Shown here piece after piece: positions 11,998 through 23,020 of a DNA stretch of 64,000 bases (positions within the stretch are counted from its first letter, which is position 1; each line of letters begins with the position of its first letter). Origin of the DNA: Amoebophrya sp. A120. Taxonomy: Eukaryota > Sar > Dinophyceae > Syndiniales > Amoebophryaceae. The position numbers and the translations under genes were made by a program. The notes beneath the pieces were generated by a model. That model was not told where the DNA came from and did no database searches. It saw nothing but the letters and a program-made list of their open reading frames with translations. The DNA lies in assembly GCA_905178155.1 (NCBI GenBank), contig CAJINV010000003.1:9493979-9557978 (forward strand). Reading direction: 5' to 3'.

Positions 11998-13250
11998 GAC
12001 CAAAGCGACAATTTGAATCATACCCATACATGACAAGAAAGAAAGAAACATGGAGGAAGAAGCCGATAACTATTTTCTCGATTTCCGATTTCCCATCTTG
12101 GGGATCCCGATTCGAGAGAATGATGCCAACAGATATTCGATATAGTTTACAACTCCTACAAAATAAAACTCATTTGAACGACATGGAAATAAACTCAGAA
12201 ACGAACACACAATCTTATTCGAAAAATAGAAAATCGAATTCAAAAAATGCCCATATATTTGAATGATTCCCGACCGGGATTCCGAGAGAAAATACGTAAT
12301 GAATAAAAAATTTTTCTAAAGTCTCCGGATGGATGGAAAGCTGCAAAATCTTTTATCTTCATAAACTAAATGCATTCCCGTTAACGCGGTCGGACACGCA
12401 TTATAATGAGCGCGACAAACTACAACTGGCCTGCCTTTTTATTTTGCCAAGCATCTCCCTAGCACGGCCCTGATGGGACACCAAAAAACACAAAGAACGA
12501 TCACCATCATACTCATAACAATGGACGCCCGACCATGCTAACTAATACTTTACACATATGAAACCTTTCTACATTTGCCACCCATGCTCGATGGAAATTC
12601 AAAATAAATCAGCGAAACGAGGAACCTATCCTGACCCGATTTCTGATGGGATTCGATCACTCATTCGATCAAAATAATCTCCCTCCGATTGGATTGCTGA
12701 CGCGATTCGGTGCAAAGCGGATAATCTATCCTGATTCTACCTCGGATCCCCCGACGAGAGGGAAAGAAGGACTCGATGAAAAAAGTGAAACACTGACACT
12801 ATGACTCGAGATCCTCGATAGGATTCGACACAGAATGGATGAAACAATTGCTGGGATTCGACAAAAAGAAGACGAACCTACTCTGATTGCGTTTTTTTTT
12901 CCTGTTCTCATTGCATTTATAATTTGCACTCCCTGCGTAATTTATTCCCGATCGGATTCGAGATAGAGCTGCTATGTCCTCCCTTGATTCCCGATGGGGT
13001 TCGATGGAGCAAACAGATAAAATGCATTATGGTTCTGATTCGGATGCCCGATGGGATTCGATCCGGTTCAAAGTAAAGAAGCAGACACGTCTATCCTGGT
13101 TCGCGGGGGACTGCGTTGAGAAATCTCAGATGACAAAGATCTCCCGCAGCTGGATCGATTCCCTTCTCAACGATCGAATTTGGACAAATCGAACTCATGC
13201 ATAGCTATTTCATGTCATTACTTTTATCATCAAATGAATCATGTCGGGAG

Positions 13251-14789
13251 GGGCTTCCTTGCTGGCAAGAAGCAGCTGCTCGCGGGCCGGCGGGCAGCCC
13301 GGCGGGCAGCTCTTCCTGCCGAGTGATGCCTTTCTAAATGGAACGCGGGCCCTACTTCGTTCTTCTAAATGAAGCCGCTCCAGGTCGCCCGCCTAGATGC
13401 CGACTCTCAGCTCCGTCCGAACCGCCTGCGTGGCAGGCTGATAACTAAGGCCCACTTTTTGGCCGCCCAATGCGCGAAAAGGACCACTTCTAACGCCCCC
13501 GCACCCCAAGCGAGAGGGCATCCGGGGAGCGCTTCGACAGTCAGCTGTCTCTTAAATTCCTGAAGGGAGACTACAGGACTTACCCAACTAGAAGTCTCTG
13601 GAAGGGGACTAGCAGTCTGTGGAAGGTGCTTTTCGCGCCGGAAAGTCGGACGCGCGGCGTTGCTAAAACGGCGTCGCCAGGCTCTGCAGAAGCCCCTCGA
13701 GCTGGCCAGCGCACACCCAAAGGCAAAGCCCGACCACACCACCACACGCAGGATGCCGAGCTTGCGTAATCGGGAGGACCCGCCACGTTCGACGGAGCAT
13801 CAACGCCCACCCCCACCCTCGGATGATGGGGGTAAATCAAAACTAACCGCGCCTGCGCGCAGCATTGGAAAAAGGTCCGGGCTTCTATGTTTTGACGTTT
13901 CAAAATCCGGCTCTAATGGAAGGCGAGAGACGGGCGGCGAAGTGCGCAGTGAAGAGCGCGGCGGCAAGTGCGGCGGGGAGAAGGGGGGGGGGGGGGGGGG
14001 GGGGGGGGTGGGGTGCGCGCCTGCGACGAAAGGGCGCGAAGCGGCCCGTGCATCCTTCCGGCCGGGGCAGTAGCAAGATAAACCACGAGCCGGCCGGCGC
14101 TTCATGCGCTTTTTAAAGTCCCTGCCTGTGCCCTCCTGTCGCCGCTTCAGCGGTCTTTGCAGGGAAGGGATTTCTCCGTGTGATCAACATTTGAAGCCTT
14201 TCGCAGGCCGCAAGTCATTGCCATCATCTAGCCTGCGCGGGGTATTGTGGATACAGAGGGGGACATGTCAAAATGTTCACTATTATCGGTAAAAAAACTG
14301 CGCGCTTGATTCTGAAAAGCATTCCATGAGGATCCGCATCAGACCGACGGCGCGGAACTCGATACTTCAGGGCGCTTTTGCCCCGAGCTTTCAAACGTCA
14401 GCTGTGGTTGTCGCAGAGTCAGCATAGCGCACAGCAAAATAAACAGACGCTAGGATACGGGACTGCTTCACCACACCTCAGCCTGGCAACCTCAAGAACT
14501 GCGTCTGCTTGGTACGACTATGACACGCAGACCTGCTTTTTGTACAGAACACAGAAACGCCTTTTAACAATGCCCAGTGTCCATTTTGACACAGGCATCT
14601 TCGCCTTCCAATCCTGGCGCAATCATCTGCATGTAAAAAGAAAAAAAGCACACTTCAAGCTTGCGGGCAACATGGCGTCGAACGCATCTCTCATAGAGGA
14701 ATATTGAGCACGAAGCGCTGAACTGATATCCTTTGCAATCAAGTTACAAATGATTCGATGGCTCCTCTTTCCCACTCAGTTAAGTGAAA
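13251..14789. other. Downstream flank of RPS19, no gene recognised
   Basis: GC-rich to about 14.1 kb, then ordinary composition. Contains the poly-G run at 13983-14008. No domain or RNA gene was recognised. Confidence 0.5.
13983..14008 (+). repeat. Poly-G run of 26
   Basis: 26 consecutive G on the plus strand, able to form G-quadruplexes. The exact length may be a sequencing estimate. Confidence 0.85.
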
Positions 14790-15633
14790 TCATTCGTCAT
14801 CCTCGTCCTCGTCCTCCTCATCGAGCGCCTGAACAGCAACTGTGTCCATCTCACGCTGCCCCTCCGGCGTGATGCGACGGCCCCCGGTCTTTTCGTCGAT
14901 CTCGATAATGCCGATCTCTTCCAACTGTGGTTATCGTTGTAAGTTCAAATAGAAGAAAACAATCACATACACATACACTCTTATAAGTGACGGCGCGCAC
15001 TCTTACTCATGCAAAAATATGCCGTCCCGGTCCCCGTCCTCTAAGCCGCTCAGATGAAAAGACGATTTATCATCTACAACTCTTTCTCTGGGGAGAAGAA
15101 AACACCGACGAAGCAAAGCATTTGTACCTGCTGCATGCAGTAGCGGATGATCTTCCCAGAAGACTTGCGAAAATGACTGGTGCACGTTCCACGGCGCTGT
15201 TGACCTCCGTAAACCTTGCGAAAGGCGCCAACACCGGAGCCACCTGCCGAGTGTATCGAATGAGGATTCAAATGCGAAGCTCGAGAATGGAACCATTTTA
15301 TGACACACCGATTGGACCATGGAATAATGCAATGTGGGTGTGAAGATGAAACCATAATATAAAAATCAAAGGGCAGAAAGATGACTATATGCTTATACCT
15401 CGGTTATACACATGGCGGGCAATAGACGCCGCTCGAATGTAAAGCCAGTCCTGATCCATAGGCGGCAGCTCCCGAGATACGCCAGTCTTGACGACGTCAG
15501 CCCAGGGCGGAAGCTCAAACTTCCCTTGCCGCTTCATATGCTTCGCCAAGGCGGTGATAAACTTCTGCGCCTTGACATCCTTCACGGTACAAGCGCGCTC
15601 CGCGCCGAAGAGATGGTCGAACGTAGTGGCCAT
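14790..15633 (-). CDS. RPS19: 40S ribosomal protein S19 (eS19), three exons
   Basis: Encodes eS19 of the small ribosomal subunit, needed for 18S rRNA maturation and 40S assembly. Exons are 15399-15633, 15128-15243 and 14790-14924 (complement), giving 161 aa from the ATG at 15633 to TGA. Family landmarks in order are [83 protein letters not shown] and [14 protein letters not shown]. Both introns are GT-AG (155 bp, GTATAA...CGGCAG; 203 bp, GTACAA...CCACAG), and phases match exactly. The length is slightly above the usual 140-155 aa, because of an N-terminal [14 protein letters not shown] and an acidic C-terminal tail (EEDEDEDDE). This is the best-supported host gene and calibrates normal splicing for this genome. 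Confidence 0.96.
14925..15127 (-). other. RPS19 intron 2 (GT-AG)
   Basis: 203 bp between CAGCAG|GTACAA and CCACAG|TTGGAAG. It joins YCMQQ to LEEIGII, as in eS19 of other eukaryotes. Confidence 0.93.
15244..15398 (-). other. RPS19 intron 1 (GT-AG)
   Basis: 155 bp. The exon ends CGAG, the intron starts GTATAAGC and ends CGGCAG, and the next exon starts GTGGCTCC, restoring the conserved RGGSGVGAF. Confidence 0.93.
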
Positions 15634-15819
15634 TGTTTCTTTCTACTGCAGAAAATCTTTAGATTTTCATTTTTCCCTGTACACAACAAATTGAACAAAA
15701 TCATGTTCAGAAAGGAATTGCAACAAGACATGATCCTCAAATTTTCATTTGTCAAAATGATCCGGCGGAGTTACGATCCAACCTCTTTTCGGAAAAGATG
15801 TGACTAGCCAGAATAACGT

Positions 15820-16963
15820 CTATTTCTCTGGATCACTTAGGCGGACAATTTTCTTGACAATGATGCTTTTGTGAAGATCGGTTGGATTCTGAATTTCGGG
15901 ATCACGCTTGAGAAAATAGATAACACCGCGATCTGGAGTAGTTTGCAAACGAAAAATATGTCGAATTTATGCATGCGTCATCGAAGTAGGCGAGTCCGAT
16001 TTCAGTGACTACACAAAAATCAGCTTCGGACTTCGGTGCAAAGTAATTTAAAGATCCAGAGCCCAGGATCAAGCAAAAAAAGATTTGGCTGAGCAGAGGA
16101 GCCTCAGGATTGGATATTTTAGAAAGGGCACCCTAAGTGCGCAGGCAGGTCCTCCAGATTGGTAAGGCTGAGCGGACGTGCCAAACGGGAAGAGGACTGC
16201 TGGCACGCGAGAGCGACTACATACCGCCCTACCTCCACAGCCGACCGACCTACTCCGTCGAGTTACCCTCGCCATGATCCTACGGAGCGCTACCACGAGT
16301 ACGATATAAGTAAGTATTTGCTTCGTACTACCGCTACCAGCTTTCTACATCGTGAGCCACTCCGGAACTGTTCTGCATTGCCCATGGTGATTGCGTTGCT
16401 ATCGTCATCTTCGTCAGTGACTTGATTGTAACGCGTGGATCCTGCAAGTATGTATGATCCAATCCACCTAGAGGCATCACAGAATAACTCGAAACATTGA
16501 TCTTGCAGCATGGAAGTGTGATGGACTGGGCGCAGGGCATGCCATATGCCCAGAGTGTGCCAGACATGCGGAGTGGCCCGATCCGAGTACTCAATTGCAT
16601 ACCGCGGCCAGCCTTTTTCTGGCATATTGCACTCCCGTGGCGGTAAGTGCACGCAGAAGAAATCACACAGCGCATACGTGCGGCGTTTTCTGCCTTGTAG
16701 CACATTTGGAAAGTAGTGAACTAAGAGGTGGAGGACAGGAGATCTGACATTCATCATCATCATCATCTATCCTGTTAACAATTAATGAGCATGAATGGAA
16801 ACTGCACCTTCATTTTGATCTTTACACGACCTCGTCCGCAAACAAAGTCTTCCGCTTTCGCGATCATCAAATTTAGATCTTGCGTTTTTGCAGGGCAGAC
16901 ACACCACTTCTTCTGCGTATCAATCCGTGATTTACTGCCTTGCGTCCCGCCCGAGGTCTGCAT
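15820..16963 (-). CDS. IF3-like C-terminal domain protein, four exons, 5' end not found
   Basis: Exons 16803-16963, 16566-16647, 16015-16132 and 15820-15932 (complement) join in one frame to a TAG at 15820 (157 aa from an AG|ATG). The first exon (CPAKTQDLNLMIAKAEDF, then GRVKIKMK) follows the start of the translation initiation factor 3 C-domain: P, D-L, a helix ending in F, G, then a Lys-rich strand. The second begins VHLPPRE where IF3 has VxFRGRE, and the third (SKISNPEAPLLSQIFFCLIL) fits its last strand. The final exon is a tail I cannot place. IF3 acts in bacterial-type initiation, so an organellar role would be expected. Intron 16653-16802 is not GT-AG but is flanked by GTGCA in the same phase; the others are GT-AG (GTCTGG...CTTAG and GTGTAG...CTCCAG). 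The IF3 N-domain was not found upstream. This is an inference from motif spacing. Confidence 0.42.
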
Positions 16964-16999
16964 CTAGGCCTAAAACTGTACAAAAATACATCCACTTTT

Positions 17000-19900
17000 T
17001 AAAGTTCAAATGCCCGATAATTGTGGTACCAGTACCTATTCCAGCACGATGTCCGCCCCTCTTCTTTTCAAGTAAAACACAGGAACAATAGCACCTGAGA
17101 TGATGCCGCACGCCTTCCTGAAACAAAAAAAACAACCAAAAAAATCCAAATCATATGCCCCGGTCTGCATAAGTACGCGTTCGAAACTTGCTGTGTGGAG
17201 TTCTGTGCAACGTGGCAGGCATAGCATTACTAGGCATTCAATGTAGCCCATGAGGGCGGCCTGAGGCTTACGCGACAAATGTGCCGGTCGGCTCTTCTAT
17301 TTTCGAGAAGCATCACCTACATTGGCAATGTCAGCTTCCTTTGGAGGCTCGAAGTCTCGACTATAAGCAAATCAATCTATTCAATAAGTATAAAGACAAA
17401 GTACAACCAAGCACAAGTATATCAGAGCTAAAGCGGCGCCAGAAGCGAAGCGAGCTACAACTCGCTTCTTCGTTCCCAGTTCCGACAGACAAATATGTAC
17501 GGCAACAGCAGGGGCCTGCCCGCAATTAATACGGAGAGCGAGCAACTTCGTTTCCGACACCCCCCGCGCCCGTCGTGGTACTTGTCGACGGTCCACAATG
17601 GTAGTTATTCGCTAAGTTTTGTTGCTGTTGGTTCGCCACACTGCCGGTAGTCGGCACGGAGAATACCGAGAAAAATCTTGCTCGCCAATTCGAGAGAACA
17701 CGCACCCACTTATCTACCCAGTGGCGCTAGCCATGACGCTCCCCCCTCCCGCTGCCAGCTCAATACCTGGCAGGCGCCTTGGAAGCCTGCAGGCCCACGC
17801 GCGCCCTGTGCCTGCCTGGTATCCCATTGCTTTGCTAGCCCGCATCGCCCTAATCGTTATCATGATGTACGCATACGCTGCCTGTCTGATAGATTTGAAT
17901 TAGAAAAACTATCGCCCTAAATGCAGCTACGCGCCCGCGACCGGCGGCGATGACTTGCCCACGCGAATACAGGCGGCGGCCCTGGGACTTCCACAGCTGC
18001 CACACTTCTCTTGTGGGCGCCCGACGAACTTGTTTTCTTCGTGGCGCGCGAGCGACGGCTGGCTCATTCGCTTCCCACCCTTTGCTTTTCCTGTGCAGGC
18101 TGCCGCGCCTGTGCAAATGGAGCGCCTCTCGAGTTTTCTTTTTGCGCCAAAAAGAGTCCGCCCTGTCTATTGATGTGCTAGACAGTCGGGATGCGCGGCG
18201 CGCTCCGGCGATTTCCTCGCCGCTCGTCCGAGTCGCCTGCTTCCCGGGGGCGACCCGGAATGGTCCCCACTTGGAAGGAAAGCGCGCGGAACTGCAAGAC
18301 CCCCCGCGACTGCGATGTCTGCGCCGGGGCTGAAAACTTCCCACCCTTAAGAGGCGCAATAAAGCGGCGCTCGCGGGGAAGCCTTGGCGTGCTCCGTTTT
18401 TCCGGATCGCCTCGCGTGCCACCGCTTCTACAACTCCCGAGCGCCAAAATTGTCATTGGTCATGGAAATTCTCGCAATGACATCACTCAGCGCGCCACTT
18501 GCACTTGAGTTCCCCCTTGCTCGCTGTTGCATTTTTACGCTATTGCCCATCGTCCAAACAGGTTCCTGAACCACCTAAAGGCAGTGCAATCCCGAGGGAA
18601 ATGCACAAGCGGCAGAACATCTGAAAGGGGAGTTTCAAGAAAAGCAGAGACGCGCGCAGGTGCTTGGGCGATACATCGGCGCGGTAGGGTGCAGCCGAGG
18701 CCTCGAGTATGGCACCGCCCTCTTCTTGGCATGAAGCTTTTTCCGGCGCTCAAAGAAGCGGTGACATTGCTGTAATTCGGCCAGAAACCGATCTGGTTCG
18801 TAATGGTTTGGTTTTGACTCGGAGCCGCCATGTCTTGGCCGGGTGCTGTATGCAGGCGAGAGCTACCGTTGCAGTGCTGGATAGTATACTAGTACTACTA
18901 ATACTGAACGAAGCCAATCAGAAATTGAAGCTGGTGAGGCATGTGCGATTAATCGAGCGCTTCCTGATACCGAGGAGAGGTGGGTGGACCCACCCTGGGG
19001 AGGCTGCATGTGGCGGGCCTGTTCTGAATCGGCATCCCGACGGCGTGCCGCATTGTGCGCTTTCGTTTTTACGCGCCCACATTTTTTCACAAGAAGCGCT
19101 GCGCTGAGTGGTGCCTTGCTTCGCTTGAGCGCTGAGTGGTGCCTTGCAAGTGAAGTAGGAAAATCTAAAGCAGGGCCGAGACGTGAAAGAGGCTGCGCAA
19201 CAAGCAAAAACTAGGTATTTGAAACGGGAACAGTGGCGCCGGACAAAAATTGTGCCTGCGGGTCTCGTCGCTGTCGTGTACCGAAAAAATGCAGCTGATT
19301 TTCCTTGCGCGCAGCGCATCCTACTGTAGGATATGAAGAATTTTCGGCGCGCACAACGCGCGGGGCAACTTCCTTTCTGTGGCTGCGCTGCGGGCGCGAA
19401 GTGCTGTGCTTACGTGCTGCGTGCGCGGCCTTGCCGCCCACTATTTGGGACGTGGGAGATCTTCTGCGCGCGCCACCCACACGGAATTCCCCTACCTCCA
19501 GGCAGCGCCTGCGCAACGGGAGAAATTTTCTCTGCGCGCTTGACTTCGTGCCCGGCACGATTCGAGCAGTTTTTTTGTACGTGCTGTGTCCTGCGCGAGG
19601 GTGTTGGCTAAGCTTTTGGGGCACGGAAGGAAAATGCTCCACCCACGAGACACGTCTACGCACGGCCTTGCCTCAAGTCCAGCGGAGCGCGAGCGCCAAC
19701 GGGACGAGCTCGCGTTACGGAAAAATTTTGTTCCTTGCGCTGCGCGTGCGGCAAGGCCCCTCCGAATCGAAATTAGGGCTCGGGAAAATCTTTCTTCGTG
19801 CGCCACCACCGCGTGCACGACCATTGTAAATCTTTTTTTTCCTCCACGCAGGGAAAAACAGAATCCTCCCGTGCGCGTGCCATCGCTGTTGCACCCGTTC

Positions 19901-21522
19901 GGCCTGGGAAAAGCTCCCGCGCCTCACCAGCGCGCAATCACGCATCCCAAATATCAATGATCCTCGGAATGAAGAATTGCGAGCACGACAATTGAACAAG
20001 TTGGAATGTTTTTATTGAAGAGGCCCGTCCCTCCCAGCAACGTTGATTCGGCACAGCTTCTTCTAGGTGACCGATCGCACCGCACCCCCCTTCTCTGCAT
20101 TGAGAAGGAGGTCGAGTAATCGTGCGGGCGGCTCATATAAGTGATACAGCTCGTCGCGCATGGACAGGGCCGCCCTTCCGGCGCATCCATGGATCCCCGT
20201 GGGGAGCGCTGAATAAAGGAAAGCGAATAAGGGTCCGTTGTGAGCTCAAGCTAGGAGGTACAGGTATGTAAACAGCCATCTAGTGGCAAAGATAAAAACA
20301 CTAAAGACACGACGCGTCAATTGTAGTGGTTCGGATGCCGATTCCGCGAACGGCATTACGCTTGCGGAGGGCCTATCTTGTCACAAGCTGTAGCGCTCCC
20401 ACTTCCATACGCTGAAACAGACGACATCGCGCGTTGCCCGCCGGTCCTATGAATGACAAACTTGTCGGCGTCAGGGACGAATGGCAATGAGTCGCACTCT
20501 GAACAAGTACGGCCTTCTCATCCCTACGGGAATGTCCTGCTCAGGTGTTATAATCATGCATATAATCACGAATAATAAAAAGCTCAATGCTGCAAGACTT
20601 GCACTGCTCTAACATGATGCAGGCACAAGGAGCATGGCCTGCCTTTTGAGCAATAGGCGTCTTCCCTGCAGACGCCGACACATTTGCAATTTGTAGCCTT
20701 CGCCCTGACCGGTCTGCAGTAGCTGCCCGTAATCTGAGGTGCACAAACTCAATGAGCTTTACGTTTAGTTTTTTGCGCCTCCGCCTAAATATATAAACTC
20801 AAACTGGCTAAGACGTGCACGGCCCTTTGTTTTTTGACACATGGGTGCGGCCTACCGTGGCGACTCTCTTGACTTCCTCGCCCATCTGCGCCCTCGCTCG
20901 GCTTTTCGTTTTTCATCTTTTCGGCTGCAGTGGCGATTTCTTTGCATCTACTTTCGCTTTGTACTTGTCGGCGCTTTGTTCTTCTGCTTTTCCTTTTCTC
21001 GTTATCGCTTCATATTGTCTTCGAGGAGAAATGAGACAAGAAGGCCAGCGCCTCACACACCCGCCCCCCCCCCGCACAGGCGAGACCATTCCGACCAGTC
21101 GGCCTGTCCTCAACAGCTCGACATGTTTAGTGGAAGGGTTTCGCTTCGAGACACGGGGAGGGGTTTGGCTCGTCATTGCCGATCGCGTGCTAACTGGTTT
21201 GTTTCGTGGCCTGTGGGCCTTTTTACTTTTCTCTTCGCCGGGATCCGGATCAGAAAAAAATCGAAGCACCGGCGGAGGCAGCAGGTTTCAAGTAAGATGT
21301 CAAAAAAATTTATCGCATTCGGCTGCGATCTTCCCCCGCTGACGTTCCGGCTTCATGTGTCAAAGGGAGGCTTCGCCGCGTTTTTCTTTTTATATTTCGT
21401 TGGAAAATAATCCGCGAGGCCCCGGCCGCCGATCTTGGGGGCCATCCATAACTCAAAAAAAGCCGCCGCACTCAAATTGAAATTAAGTAAAAGCAGAAGC
21501 ACATGAGATTCGAACTCGTGTG
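17000..21522. other. Intergenic, no gene recognised
   Basis: Mixed composition. GC-rich degenerate segments at 18.0-18.5 and 19.0-19.9 kb give overlapping chance frames. 20.8-21.4 kb shares the ATGTGTCAAAA word with 7.9 kb. Fragments near 17.3 kb on the minus strand could belong to the 5' part of the IF3-like gene but cannot be spliced with confidence. Confidence 0.4.
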
Positions 21523-23020
21523 CTATCTGTCGCATGCGCATTCAAAAGTTAATTTAGCTTCAAATAGATACTCGATACGTGTTTGTTGCATGAATTGCGA
21601 TTGGTTTGTCGCTTGTTGCTGCATCATCAGATTCGGGTTCAGCTGGTTTACTGACGGGACCATCCTTTGGGGAGATTTCATATGATTGAAAGAACCTCGT
21701 GGAGCTTGCAAGGTCGGTACTTTTCCGGGTAATCCGGATTGCAATCCGGCTGCTGTTTAAATTTGGTTAGGAAATCAATCCGATTCATTGCAATTCACCG
21801 CTGTTCTGTCGTGTTTCGAAGAATCTTTGTACTTATATTCATAACTAGACTACTACGCCGGAGTCCAGGACGCTGGCGATGGGGCGTCTAGTAGAATTCA
21901 GCTGCCTATCAGGATGGGCTGGGGTCGTCCACCATTGGAACAGAAGTCAAGGAGTGGCCCGTCGACATTGTGTCGGCCCTGGGCGCGCACTGGTTCGCGG
22001 TGGGTCTCGTTCACGATCGCGGCGGACCCTGGTCGACTGACCCTGGCCCTACAGTGTAAGGCTGAAAAAAACCAAAATGCCCCCACTTGAAATCATATTT
22101 CCATTTTACTTGTTCATAGATTTAGATATCGATATTGTCTCAAGATCCTTTTCCCCATGCCGACGTATGACCACGTCGCCATTCCGACCGAAGACAGCAA
22201 AATTTTTTTTATGTTGTTGAATACCTGCGCCCATTGACTGCAACGCAGCTGCTGCAGCGATATCTGCAGGACTGTACAGTGTGTCTAGGAAGGAAAAACC
22301 CCGCCCGCCAGCGAGCTCCGCTTCTCGTCCAACCAATTCGATTCCATGCAGAACCACAAATTGGGATCTTCGCTTCGAGGATACGTCTGCGCCTGAGGAC
22401 AACTCTATATCACCTCCTCATCATCTCTGCGACTTCTACTCAAAAAAATTATTCGCAAGGAACTAAATTTCGTTAACTTCAAGGTGCTCGAACGCAGGCA
22501 CTTGCTGTTGCTTTTGCTTCGATAGCATGGACCCATACGCTATGCTTTGCTGTAAGTTCAGTAGACTCGCGTAGTCGTAACCTGTGGAAGTGTTGTTTGT
22601 TCTTGGCACAATCAAGTAAGTACTAGTCTCACTTATCCGCTGCGTCGCATCACGATGGCGACCTACAGGACGCGTCTCAGTGATGATCTTCTGTGCGACC
22701 GACACGGACCGCGGCAGCTCGTACGAAAAAACTAGCAAAAAAAAAGATACTGCTGCCCCCACTGTTGCTGTAACCCGCTCCGGATGATCCTGCACTTTGT
22801 GCTCCGCCGTGCAGCGCGTCGGACCTACTATGGAAGCTGCCTGCACTAGGCGTGTTAAGCATCGCTTTCTCGTGGTCTTCCATACCCTCCAGTAGAACCG
22901 GGAACCGTTTTGCGAGTTTTACTGCTAGTCGCTGTGCCTGCTCCGGGGCAAGTGTGGTCGCTGTTCTGCGCGGTATCGGTGCATGGGACGGCATTTCTCC
23001 CTCGAGCATGTGCCGCAAAA
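21523..23020 (-). CDS. PUF gene C-terminal exons (tail)
   Basis: 22751-23020 starts TTTTGCGGCAC after GATCAG and continues R8 as HAILRHMLEGEM. 22478-22581 (YDYASLLNLQQSIAYGSML) follows after CCACAG. 22225-22372 (GREAELAGGRGFSFLDTLYS) and 21523-21749 (SGLPGKVPTLQAP... Gln/Asn/Met-rich) follow in matching phase. The last junction lies in a shared GCAG. The tail resembles the disordered Gln-rich regions common in PUF proteins. Exon limits near 22478 and 22372 are uncertain, and the end could be a splice donor instead of the TAG at 21523. Confidence 0.5.

Larger units (their letters stand above)
9430..13250. other. AT-rich island with GATTCGAT-type degenerate repeats
   Basis: Base composition drops sharply at about 9430 and recovers at about 13250, with a less AT-rich core at 10.93-11.75 kb. 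The left part repeats GATTCGATTGTTGAGATCCG-like words; the right part repeats CCGATGGGATTCGAT-like words at 50-80 bp intervals. No long frame or domain was recognised. It may be an old insertion or satellite-derived block. Confidence 0.6.

Noticed and set aside
21470-21560. tRNA-like GTTCGAATC box on the minus strand
   Set aside because: The T-loop core is present, but the acceptor stem does not pair and no D-arm or box A is recognisable.
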